Part shown: positions 1-7,015 of the stretch, one piece after another
Numbering within the stretch: the stretch's first letter is position 1
How the letters are laid out: every line of letters begins with the position of its first letter
Assembly (NCBI GenBank): GCA_019429465.1
Contig: JAHYIV010000027.1
Coordinates: forward strand, 1-39,145
Direction: 5' to 3'
DNA length: 39,145 bases
Source of the DNA: Desulfoarculaceae bacterium
Lineage (GTDB): Bacteria; Desulfobacterota; Desulfobulbia; Desulfobulbales; Desulfocapsaceae
The notes under the pieces: model-generated
Told to the model about the DNA's origin: nothing
Seen by the model: only the letters and a program-made list of their open reading frames with translations
The model's database searches: none
Translations under genes and position numbers: made by a program

Positions 1-7
1 GTCAAAT

Positions 8-490
8 TTATTTAATGAGCACTTCCTGATCGTGCTCTTCCTTCCTTATTCTTGGGGGTAAAGAAGGGTTGGCCAGAAAAGGCAGCAGCTTTCCGGTGAT
101 GTCCGTGGGCAGGGGGGTCAATTTTCCTTCCCGGTTGACCGAGGCGTGGGTGGTGAAGCCTTGGGCCAGAAGGCGAGGCTTGCTGCCGTCTTCTTCCCGC
201 AGGATCCGGTAGCTGAAGGTGCAGGAGAACTTTTTCAGCCCGGTGAGGGTGGTCTCGATGGTGAGAAGGTCGTCGTAGCGGGCAGGGGCCTTGAAGCGGA
301 CATGGCATTCGGTCACCGGCAGGACGATCCCCAGTTGTTCAATGTCGCGATAGGAGCAGACCTGATCACGCATGAATTCGGTCCTGCCCAGTTCAAAGTA
401 GCGCAGGTAATTGGCATTATAGACCACTGCGGCGGCGTCGGTATCGCCATAGAGGACGCGGTGGTGGCTGCGGTGGATCAGCTCATCCAT
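8..490 (-). CDS. YbgC/FadM-type acyl-CoA thioesterase (hotdog fold)
   Basis: A 160-residue single-domain protein of the 4-hydroxybenzoyl-CoA thioesterase family, cytoplasmic, expected to hydrolyse acyl-CoA thioesters. The N-terminal segment YGDTDAAAVVYNANYLRYFE matches the YbgC signature (DTDxxGVVYHxNYL), including the catalytic Asp and the Asn-Tyr-Leu-x-(F/Y)-(F/E) helix; the usual Gly after DTDA is Ala here. Length is close to the family norm with a short charged C-terminal tail. The start ATG overlaps the stop of the upstream apgM-like gene by 8 nt (ATGGATGA), so the two are probably translationally coupled and lie in one minus-strand unit. The substrate cannot be read from sequence. Confidence 0.85.
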   Translation of the reverse strand: MDELIHRSHHRVLYGDTDAAAVVYNANYLRYFELGRTEFMRDQVCSYRDIEQLGIVLPVTECHVRFKAPARYDDLLTIETTLTGLKKFSCTFSYRILREEDGSKPRLLAQGFTTHASVNREGKLTPLPTDITGKLLPFLANPSLPPRIRKEEHDQEVLIK

Positions 491-1712
491 GCTTGTGTCG
501 CTCCAGAAGTTTTTCCATGAGCAGTTCCCCGTTGGCTATCTCATTGTGAAGCCGTTTGTCTTCGGCCTCTCCTGACCGTTCACTGAAGGGAACATTGCAG
601 CCGGGCTTCGTCTTTCTGGAGTCGTAGAGGATGGTGGGGACCGCGGATACGGTATGGGTGCGCAGGCACAAGGGGGTGAAGTGATCCATGGTGGCAATTA
701 ACCGGAACTCCTCGCCGCTGTCCTGCATCCCCAGAAAAATGGGGCCAACAATTTTCTGGTCAAAGTCTTCAATGGCCTGGATCTTGTCCTGGAGCGATCC
801 CTGGTGCCCGGCCTCATCCGGGGCCTCAACATGGACGAAGACAAAATCCTGGGAGCGCAGGCTTTCGAGTGCAGCCAGGACCTTGCCTGCATAGTTGGTG
901 TCGAGATAACCGGTGGCCCCAGGAACATTGATAATCGAGAGCCCAGCGTTTATCCCCAGCCCCTTGAGCAGGTCCACCGCTGAGATCAGGCTGCCGCTCA
1001 GGCCGAAGCTCTGCATCAGGGTCGGCATGGCCGGTAATTTTCCTTCTCCCCAGAGCCAGATACCGTTGGCAGGATTTTTGCCGGCGGCGACCCGGTGGAC
1101 ATTGATGGGATGATCTGCCAGAATGGCCTGGGCCTTGTCGAGAAGTGTTGCCCACTGGGGGTGCGCGTGGTAGCGAGCCCAGGGAATCGTCACCTCCTTG
1201 CCAATGAAATCATGGGGAGGCACGGTGTTCATCTGGGGATACTTACCCTCAACCATCAGGATATGGCGGTAGCTGACCCCGGCGTGGAAGTGAAAGGTGT
1301 CGCTGGCGCATCCCTCTTCAAGGGCGGCAATCAGCTGGTGCGACTCCTCGCTGCTGATATGGCCGGCGGAATGGTCGATCATGCGCACTTCATTATCCGA
1401 TGCATGGGCCAGGGTGACCATGTTGCAGCGGAAGGCGGTCTGCTCCGGGGTAAGCCTGAGGCCCATGGCAGCAGCCTCGAGCGGCGCCCTGCCGGTATAA
1501 TATTTTTCGGGCCGGTAGCCGAGCAGGGAGAGATTGGCCACGTCACTGCCAGGCGGGTATCCTTCAGGAATGGTGCGAGTGAGAAACAGTTCGCCCTGGC
1601 GGCACAGGGCGTCCAGAAAGGGAGTGTCTGCCGCTTCCAGCGGCGTACGGTTGTTCAGTTCAGCCATGGGCAGATCGCCCATGCCGTCACCTACCAGGAT
1701 CAGATATTTCAT
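483..1712 (-). CDS. apgM: ApgM-family phosphoglycerate mutase-like enzyme (possible homoserine kinase)
   Basis: A 409-residue member of the archaeal-type, cofactor-independent phosphoglycerate mutase branch of the alkaline phosphatase superfamily. Metal-site motifs are visible: VGDGMGD near residue 8, the nucleophile context GSDVANLSLLGY near residue 55, VEAPDEAGHQG near residue 290, and MDHFTPLC plus RTHT near residue 335. An AAGG sequence about 10 nt upstream supports the ATG. It lies downstream of homoserine dehydrogenase on the same strand. From family knowledge, some bacterial ApgM-like proteins next to threonine genes act as homoserine kinases, replacing ThrB; the neighbourhood makes that plausible here, while a glycolytic mutase role remains possible. 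It overlaps the thioesterase gene by 8 nt. Confidence 0.85.
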   Translation of the reverse strand: MKYLILVGDGMGDLPMAELNNRTPLEAADTPFLDALCRQGELFLTRTIPEGYPPGSDVANLSLLGYRPEKYYTGRAPLEAAAMGLRLTPEQTAFRCNMVTLAHASDNEVRMIDHSAGHISSEESHQLIAALEEGCASDTFHFHAGVSYRHILMVEGKYPQMNTVPPHDFIGKEVTIPWARYHAHPQWATLLDKAQAILADHPINVHRVAAGKNPANGIWLWGEGKLPAMPTLMQSFGLSGSLISAVDLLKGLGINAGLSIINVPGATGYLDTNYAGKVLAALESLRSQDFVFVHVEAPDEAGHQGSLQDKIQAIEDFDQKIVGPIFLGMQDSGEEFRLIATMDHFTPLCLRTHTVSAVPTILYDSRKTKPGCNVPFSERSGEAEDKRLHNEIANGELLMEKLLERHKHG

Positions 1713-1861
1713 TAAAAAGGCCTTGGTCTGAATTTTTGGCTGCCCTGCCGGGAAAGAAGGCGGGCGGTTGCTTATTCCACTCTACATTCAAGCCGGCACC
1801 TTCGTCGCCGCTCGCTGGCCTTCTCGGTGTCAACTTGCATGTGCTTGGTGGCATTATTCTT
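1713..1861. other. Spacer between hom and apgM, ending at a MITE
   Basis: About 150 bp between the apgM-like start and the MITE. I see no ORF, promoter-like pair or convincing hairpin in it. Before the MITE inserted, this was the direct hom-apgM spacer. Its last six bases (ATTCTT, 1856-1861) are the left copy of the MITE target duplication. Confidence 0.5.
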
Positions 1862-2040
1862 GATGGCGTCGTAAAAAGTCGCCAACTGCTTCGTTGCTGC
1901 AGGTAAGCGAGGTCACGAGACTCCGAATTATCTCGTCACTGCGGCGTACTCAAGTACGCCTCATTCCTCGAAATTTGCGCGCCTCGCATTTGACGCTTTT
2001 TACTTAGCCATCCCAGAAATTGAGTTTTTACGAAACCATC
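1862..2040 (+). repeat. MITE copy 1 (179 bp)
   Basis: A 179-bp non-coding element, also present at 3450, 9412 and 14254, all in the same orientation. Its ends are inverted repeats: GATGGCGTCGTAAAAAGTC on the left, and on the right the complement of GATGGTTTCGTAAAAACTC. A second internal copy of the terminal motif, complementary to GATGGCTAAGTAAAAAGCGTC minus its last base, lies about 20 bp inside the right end. The element is flanked by the direct repeat ATTCTT (1856-1861 and 2041-2046). No transposase is encoded. It sits between hom and apgM, and its last two bases complete the hom stop codon. Confidence 0.9.
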
Positions 2041-3346
2041 ATTCTTCATCGACGAGGAAACGGATCTTGACCGTGGGTTCGGGACACACCTCCAGGCCGT
2101 CGATCTCGGCCAGGGCGTTCTGCACGTCTGCCTCCGAGGCTTCATGGGTGTGAATCACGATGCTGACCGGCTCATCCTGCTGCCGACTTTTCTGGATAAC
2201 GGATTTGATGGAGATGGAATGTTTGCCGAAGATGCCGGAGATGGTGGAAAGGGCCCCGGGTTTATCGAGGGCGGTGATGCGGAAATAGTAAGGGCAGACG
2301 AGCTCGGTCATGGGGGTGATGGTGGGGGTGCCGATATGTTCAGGCAGGTAGGAGAGGGCCGGTACCCGGTTGATCGAGCCGTGGAGGATGTTGCGGCCGA
2401 TATCAACCACGTCGGCGGCAACAGCGCTGCCGGTAGGCATCTTGCCGGCTCCCAGCCCGTAGAGCAGGACATTGCCTACGGTGTCGCCGGTGAAATAGAA
2501 GGCATTGTAGGCGCCGTTGATGCTGGCCAGCAGGTGTGATTCCGGCACCAGGGTGGGATGGACCCGGGCCTCGACATGGCTGCCGTGATGACGGCTGATG
2601 GCCAGCAGTTTAATCCGGTAGCCGAATTCCCTGGCAAACTCGATGTCAATGGGTTGAATATTGCTGATCCCTTCGGTATTGATGTCCTTGAGCTGGACAT
2701 GTTTACCGTAGGCGATGGTCATGAGGATGGCCAGTTTATGGGCGGTGTCAATGCCTTCGATGTCGTAGGTGGGGTCGGCCTCGGCAAACCCGAGGGCCTG
2801 AGCCTCTTTCAGCACCTCGTCAAAGGCGACACCCTTATCGGTCATCTTGGTGAGGATATAATTGGCCGTGCCGTTCATGATGCCCATGATGGAGAGGATC
2901 CGGTTGGCGACCAGTCCCTCTTTCAGGGCCTTGATTACCGGGATGCCGCCGCCGACACTGGCCTCGAACCCTACCTCCACCTTGTTTTTTACGGCCGCTT
3001 CAAAGATTTCCTTGCCATGGATGGAGAGCAGGGCCTTGTTGGCGGTGACCACATGTTTTCCGTGTCTGATCGCCTCAAGAAGGAAGGTCCTGGCCGGTTC
3101 AATGCCGCCAATGAGCTCGACCACGATGTCAATGTCCGGGTCTGTAAAGATGTCCTTGACATCCTTGGACAGGGTCGTCTCCTTGAACTGTTCGGGAAGC
3201 GTGTCAAGTTTGATGTCTACCACTCGGGAAAGAACGACTCTGGTGCCGATCTTGCGCATGAGGCGCTCATTCTGTTCAAAAAGGGTCTGGGCCAGACCGC
3301 TGCCTACAGTGCCAAAGCCGATAAGGCCCACTCGGATAACTTTCAT
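2039..3346 (-). CDS. hom: Homoserine dehydrogenase
   Basis: A 435-residue enzyme reducing aspartate semialdehyde to homoserine for threonine and methionine synthesis. It shows the N-terminal Rossmann motif GLIGFGTVGSG, the homoserine dehydrogenase signature around ALGFAEADPTYDIEGIDTAHK near residue 200, and a C-terminal ACT domain (LDKPGALSTISGIFGKHSISI, about residue 355 onward) typical of threonine-feedback-sensitive forms. No strong Shine-Dalgarno lies before the ATG. The stop codon is a hybrid: the T comes from the MITE target duplication and GA from the MITE end. Removing the MITE and one duplication restores GAA-GAA-TAA, so the protein end was unchanged by the insertion. The ApgM-like enzyme follows and may do the next pathway step. 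Confidence 0.95.
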   Translation of the reverse strand: MKVIRVGLIGFGTVGSGLAQTLFEQNERLMRKIGTRVVLSRVVDIKLDTLPEQFKETTLSKDVKDIFTDPDIDIVVELIGGIEPARTFLLEAIRHGKHVVTANKALLSIHGKEIFEAAVKNKVEVGFEASVGGGIPVIKALKEGLVANRILSIMGIMNGTANYILTKMTDKGVAFDEVLKEAQALGFAEADPTYDIEGIDTAHKLAILMTIAYGKHVQLKDINTEGISNIQPIDIEFAREFGYRIKLLAISRHHGSHVEARVHPTLVPESHLLASINGAYNAFYFTGDTVGNVLLYGLGAGKMPTGSAVAADVVDIGRNILHGSINRVPALSYLPEHIGTPTITPMTELVCPYYFRITALDKPGALSTISGIFGKHSISIKSVIQKSRQQDEPVSIVIHTHEASEADVQNALAEIDGLEVCPEPTVKIRFLVDEE

Positions 3347-3449
3347 GATTTTATTTATGAATATTGGTTTATTGAGGATAAGGAGCAGGGTAGAGGGAGG
3401 AGCAAAAAATACGAGAGAGCTGTCTACTCCTGTTCCTCCTTTAATAATT

Positions 3450-3628
3450 GATGGCGTCGTAAAAAGTCGCCAACTGCTTCGTTGCTGCAGGTAAGCGAGC
3501 TTGCGAGACTCCGAATTATCTCGTCACTGCGGCGTACTCAAGTACGCCTCATTCCTCGAAATTTGCGCGCCTCGCATTTGACGCTTTTTACTTAGCCATC
3601 TCATAAATTGAGTTTTTACGAAACCATC
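3450..3628 (+). repeat. MITE copy 2 (179 bp)
   Basis: Full-length copy of the 179-bp MITE, nearly identical to copy 4. It is flanked by the 7-bp direct repeat AATAATT (3443-3449 and 3629-3635); the other copies have 6 bp. It lies upstream of hom and directly beside a member of the hairpin repeat family (3636 onward), so insertion was next to an existing repeat. Confidence 0.9.
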
Positions 3629-3635
3629 AATAATT

Positions 3636-3738
3636 AAGCCGCTGTAAAAAAAATAACATGGCCATCTAAGTGCTCGGAGCGGCATAAGCGGCATAAGGAG
3701 CTAAATAGATATAAATGGCCATGTTATTTCGTAACGGC
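3636..3738 (-). repeat. Constant-frame hairpin repeat with palindromic arm
   Basis: On the minus strand it begins CTTAGGAGCCGTTACG and ends in AGCGGCTTA. The inner arms AAATAACATGGCCAT (3651-3665) and its exact complement (3715-3729) form a 15-bp perfect stem. The interior holds two tandem copies of the motif GCGGCATAA. About 68 bp of it recur with few changes at 37518-37585, where the second arm is missing. It belongs to the family also seen at 13395, 14470-14673, 16313 and 25870. Confidence 0.75.
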
Positions 3739-3742
3739 TCCT

Positions 3743-4101
3743 AAGCTGAAAGTAACCTCTTTCCGGCTGAAAGTCAAAAAAGAAGAGGAGATATTTTGCT
3801 GGCCTCAAGAACTTTTTTGGTTTATACTTTTTCCTCATTCTTGTGAGTGAATGCTCATTCATCCTTTCTGGTATGAGATTGATTTTCTGAGAAAAGAGTT
3901 CCGGCATGTTTTGAAAAAAACGTAGGATAGACGTAACTATCCAGCTTGATTCCGGAAAAGTGTGAAAGCCCATGCACTGTAACGAGTCAGTAGTACCCCG
4001 GCGAGAAAGAGGTCTGTAAAGTGTATTGTTCGTACATGAGCCGGCCGATGACGAAGCAGGTTGGGTGCTGCTGAATAGTTACTGATAAACAACATTTGAT
4101 C
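3743..4101. other. Intergenic region upstream of adk
   Basis: No credible gene is seen. A possible sigma70-like pair TTGAAA (3911-3916), 17 bp, TAACTA (3934-3939) is weak. It overlaps the short dispersed repeat GTAACTATCCAGCT (3933-3946), which recurs at 34878, so the resemblance may be accidental. Confidence 0.35.
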
Positions 4102-4113
4102 AAGGAGAACAGT

Positions 4114-4794
4114 ATGGCGGTAAATATTCTGGCTTTCGGGCCAAACGGAAGTGGCAAGGGGACTCAGGGCGCTATTGTCAAGGACAAGTATGGTTGTAAC
4201 CATATTGAATCCGGTGCTATTTTCCGGGAGCATATCAAGGGCGGCACAGAGCTTGGCAAGAAGGCCAAAGAGTATATTGACCGCGGCGATCTGGTGCCCG
4301 ATGAAATAACCATCCCCATGGTTCTCGAGACCCTGGGAAAATCCAAAGAGCAGGGATGGCTGCTGGACGGCTTCCCCCGTTCTCTGGCCCAGGCCGAGGC
4401 CCTGGACAAGGCGCTGAAAGAGTCAGGCATGGCCCTTGACTATGTGATCGAGATCGAGCTTGACCGTCAGATAGCCAAAGAGCGGATCATGGGCCGCCGT
4501 CTCTGCGCCAATGATAATAATCACCCCAATCATATTGCCTTTGAGGCCATCAAGCCGGTTGAAAAAGACGGCAGGCTGGTGTGCAGAGTCTGCGGCGGCG
4601 AGCTGAGCGCCCGTGCCGATGATCAGGATGAAGTAGCAATCGGCAAGCGTCACGATATTTATTATGACACCAAGACCGGCACCATGGCTGCGGTTAATTA
4701 CTTTAAGAAAGCGGGCGGCGCCAAGGTGATTACCGTTGATGGTTCCGCCTCGATAAAAGATGTGACTGCCGCGATTATGAGCCAGCTCAGCTGA
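4114..4794 (+). CDS. adk: Adenylate kinase
   Basis: A 226-residue nucleoside monophosphate kinase converting AMP plus ATP to two ADP. The P-loop GPNGSGKGTQ lies near residue 9, the AMP-binding segment GAIFREHI near residue 37, and LLDGFPRSLAQAEAL near residue 85. The LID domain is long and carries three Cys (LCAND, VCRVCGG) plus HDIYYD, suggesting a degenerate or alternative zinc-LID arrangement. I start at ATG 4114 because AAGGAG sits 6 nt upstream; an upstream TTG at 4096 would include the ribosome site itself. The gene stands alone between repeat-rich spacers and ends in a strong terminator. Confidence 0.93.
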   Translation: MAVNILAFGPNGSGKGTQGAIVKDKYGCNHIESGAIFREHIKGGTELGKKAKEYIDRGDLVPDEITIPMVLETLGKSKEQGWLLDGFPRSLAQAEALDKALKESGMALDYVIEIELDRQIAKERIMGRRLCANDNNHPNHIAFEAIKPVEKDGRLVCRVCGGELSARADDQDEVAIGKRHDIYYDTKTGTMAAVNYFKKAGGAKVITVDGSASIKDVTAAIMSQLS

Positions 4795-4858
4795 TTGTAA
4801 AAAAAATAAAGAGTATGTCTTGCTGAATCTCCAGGGATTAGGAGGGCTTTTTCTTGTG

Positions 4859-4898
4859 GGACATGCCGGTACCTGTGACCGGCATGTCCTTTTTTTTT
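4859..4898 (+). terminator. Rho-independent terminator after adk
   Basis: A perfect 12-bp stem, GGACATGCCGGT and its complement ACCGGCATGTCC, with a 7-nt loop, followed directly by ten T residues. It lies 64 bp after the adk stop. Confidence 0.92.
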
Positions 4899-5008
4899 GC
4901 CTTTTTGGGCAGGATATCTTAGAGTCGTTTTTTATGCGTTTTATTATCTTCAGTTCAACTTGAATTCGACAATCGCTTACATAATAGAGATAAGGGACGC
5001 CGAAAATA

Positions 5009-5087
5009 CTAATCCGATGAACGGGATAAGTGCCTTTCGCAGATTATTCTCTTGCACAAAACAAGAAAATAATCTGTAAGGTACTAA
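5009..5087 (+). repeat. Dispersed repeat, TAACCCCGATGAACGGG family, copy a
   Basis: It begins CTAATCCGATGAACGGGATA and ends TCTGTAAGGTACTAA. Inside, CAGATTATTCTCTTG pairs with CAAGAAAATAATCTG around a 7-nt loop, and CCG-ATGAA-CGG forms a small side hairpin. Related copies are at 15262-15345 (opposite orientation) and 32566-32602 (internally deleted). Confidence 0.8.
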
Positions 5088-5200
5088 TATGCCATGCCAT
5101 CTTGCTTCCCGTCTTCGGGCTATGTTTGACCGCACCTCAATCGCAAAATCCTCGATGTAGCGCCACTACATCTGCGGTTTTGTTCAATCGGTGCAGCCAG

Positions 5201-5245
5201 ATCCGGCCCAAATCCAGTCGCAATTCAGGTTCATCAGTATTTTCC
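5201..5245 (-). repeat. 45-bp dispersed repeat, copy a
   Basis: On the minus strand this reads GGAAAATACTGATG, three variable bases, CCTGAATTGCGACTGG, then ATTTGGGCCGGAT. It matches 9579-9623 over 45 bp with differences only in the 3-base joint. No ORF is shared, so this looks like a repeat and not a coding duplication. Confidence 0.75.
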
Positions 5246-5312
5246 GGGTCCCTAAGAGAAGAGACCGGATAAGGGCGCTCTTCTTTCTTCCACCTTCTGC
5301 TTTCTGGTAACT

Positions 5313-5912
5313 ATGCAAAACATTATCCTCAACTCATCAAAAAACTCAATACAGGCCCAGGAAGCATTTGCCAAAGAGCAGGGCGAGGTCATTGGTGCCC
5401 TGGCCCTGCAGATGGTGCTGACCATTCGTCGGGGCGGCAAGATCCTCCTCTTCGGCAATGGCGGCAGCGCCGCCGATGCCCAGCACATGGCGGCCGAATT
5501 TGTTAATCGGTTTCTCATCAATCGCCGGCCCATGGCGGCCCTGGCCCTCACCACCGACACCTCGGTGCTCACTTCCATAGGCAATGATTTTTCCTTCGAC
5601 GAGATCTTTGTCAAGCAGATGCAGGCCCTGGGCAAGTCCGAGGATCTGGCCCTGGGGATCTCCACCAGCGGCGGCTCGGTCAATGTGCTCAAGGCCATGG
5701 AGGTCGCACGTGAGATTGGTATGGTAACGGCGGCGCTTACCGGCGGACTGGCGGGTGATGGCGGGGCCGTGGGCCGGGCAGCTGATTTTGTCCTCAATGT
5801 GCCCTCTGACAAGACGCCGCATATCCAGGAGGCCCATCTCTGGGCGGAACATCTGCTCTGTGAACTGGTTGAGAGGGAGATTTTTGGTGATGAGACCCGG
5901 AAAAATGGTTGA
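5313..5912 (+). CDS. gmhA: D-sedoheptulose 7-phosphate isomerase
   Basis: A 199-residue SIS-domain protein that makes heptose phosphate for the LPS inner core. It carries the GmhA signature GNGGSAADAQHMAAE near residue 49, TDTSVLTSIGNDFSFDEIF, the phosphosugar loop ISTSGGSVNV near residue 117, and the C-terminal HIQEAHLWAEHLLCELVE with the metal/catalytic Glu and His. No clear Shine-Dalgarno precedes ATG 5313, but the start fits family length. The 3' end overlaps the next gene, indicating coupling. Confidence 0.93.
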   Translation: MQNIILNSSKNSIQAQEAFAKEQGEVIGALALQMVLTIRRGGKILLFGNGGSAADAQHMAAEFVNRFLINRRPMAALALTTDTSVLTSIGNDFSFDEIFVKQMQALGKSEDLALGISTSGGSVNVLKAMEVAREIGMVTAALTGGLAGDGGAVGRAADFVLNVPSDKTPHIQEAHLWAEHLLCELVEREIFGDETRKNG

Positions 5913-6852
5913 GCCCCTCGATTTCAGCGGACTGCACACCTATTCCCTGCATGGGCGGCCTTCCAAGGTCAACGTGGACAACTTTGCCCGGCCCATCCCG
6001 GCGGGCAGTACGGTGCGGGCCCTTCTCGACTCCCTGCCCGATCAGCTGCTGGGCCGTGATTTTCCTGAGCTGGTGCAGCGCCTGGCGGCGGTCCATCGGC
6101 GCGGCCGTCCACTACTGGTGGGTATGGGGGCCCATGTCATCAAGGTGGGTCTGAACCCCCTGCTCATTGATCTGATGGAGCGCTCCATCATCACCGGCAT
6201 TGCCATGAACGGAGCCTGCATCATTCACGATGCCGAGATCGCCATGGCCGGTTTTACCTCGGAGGAGGTGGGCAATGTTCTGGGTGATGGGGCCTTTGGC
6301 GCGGCCCGGGAGACAGGGGAGGTCCTCAATGGCGCCATTAATCAGGGCGCAAGAGACGGGATGGGGATGGGAGCGGCCGTGGGTGCGGCCCTTGTAGCCG
6401 GAAAATTCCCCCATAATGATAAAAGCCTGCTGGCGACCGCTTCCCGCCTGGGGATCCCGGTTACGGTCCATGTGGCAATGGGCACTGATATCATCCATAT
6501 CCACCCTTCAGCCTCTGGAGAGGCGATTGGGGCGACCTCACATCTTGATTTCCGGATCTTCTGTACCCAGGTGGCGAATCTGCAGTATGGAGCCTATTTG
6601 AATATCGGATCGGCTGTCCTCCTGCCGGAGGTCTTTTTAAAGGCCCTGACGGTGGTCAGAAACCTGGGCCATCAGGTGGATGATTTTACCACGGCAAACT
6701 TTGACTTCATGAAACAGTACCGGTCCCTGACCAATGTGGTGAACAGGCCGACGGCCAAGGGCGGGCGCGGCTACCATGTGACCGGACATCATGAATTGAT
6801 GATTCCTCTGCTGGTCGCCTGCCTGCTTGATGAATTAGGGGTTGTTGCGTAA
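5890..6852 (+). CDS. Conserved protein of unknown function coupled to gmhA
   Basis: About 320 residues, not assigned with confidence. The sequence is glycine-rich and cytoplasmic-looking, with segments such as LVGMGAHVIKVGLNPLLIDL, GACIIHDAEIAMAG, VTVHVAMGTDIIHIHP and GAYLNIGSAVLLPEVF. The alternation of beta strands with Gly loops, and the last two segments, faintly recall deoxyhypusine synthase-like Rossmann folds; that is a weak inference. I choose ATG 5890, which has GAGGGAGA 8-15 nt upstream; ATG 5905 overlaps the gmhA stop and is the alternative. Overlap with gmhA suggests a linked role, perhaps in sugar-phosphate metabolism. No membrane segment or signal peptide is apparent. Confidence 0.7.
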   Translation: MRPGKMVEPLDFSGLHTYSLHGRPSKVNVDNFARPIPAGSTVRALLDSLPDQLLGRDFPELVQRLAAVHRRGRPLLVGMGAHVIKVGLNPLLIDLMERSIITGIAMNGACIIHDAEIAMAGFTSEEVGNVLGDGAFGAARETGEVLNGAINQGARDGMGMGAAVGAALVAGKFPHNDKSLLATASRLGIPVTVHVAMGTDIIHIHPSASGEAIGATSHLDFRIFCTQVANLQYGAYLNIGSAVLLPEVFLKALTVVRNLGHQVDDFTTANFDFMKQYRSLTNVVNRPTAKGGRGYHVTGHHELMIPLLVACLLDELGVVA

Positions 6853-6931
6853 TAGGCACTTCCTTGCTGGTCATTGCGTTGCGCGAGCCTCGCGTGGGGA
6901 GATGCGTGAGTGAAGAGTGACCGGCGGTCTG

Positions 6932-6959
6932 TGTCGTTGCTGCTCTCCAGGCAACGACA
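6932..6959 (+). other. Hairpin after the gmhA-linked gene
   Basis: A perfect 9-bp stem TGTCGTTGC/GCAACGACA with a 10-nt loop, 80 bp after the stop. Only a broken T-rich tract follows, so terminator function is uncertain. Confidence 0.4.
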
Positions 6960-7015
6960 GTATATTCTTTTAACGACTTAAAAATAATCTATTTAACCAC
7001 ATTTTCTTATCTATT

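Larger units (their letters stand above)
4899..5312. other. Repeat-bearing spacer between adk and gmhA
   Basis: It holds no gene I can support. A possible promoter TTGAAT (4960-4965), 16 bp, TAATAG (4982-4987) points toward gmhA but is over 300 bp away. It also contains one copy each of two dispersed repeat families (5009-5087 and 5201-5245). A further hairpin lies at 5143-5182, with GATGTAG and CTACATC flanked by CAAAA and TTTTG. Confidence 0.4.

Noticed and set aside
3701..3973. 90-residue minus-strand ORF upstream of adk
   Set aside because: It runs through the hairpin repeat, has no ribosome site and shows no protein-like pattern.
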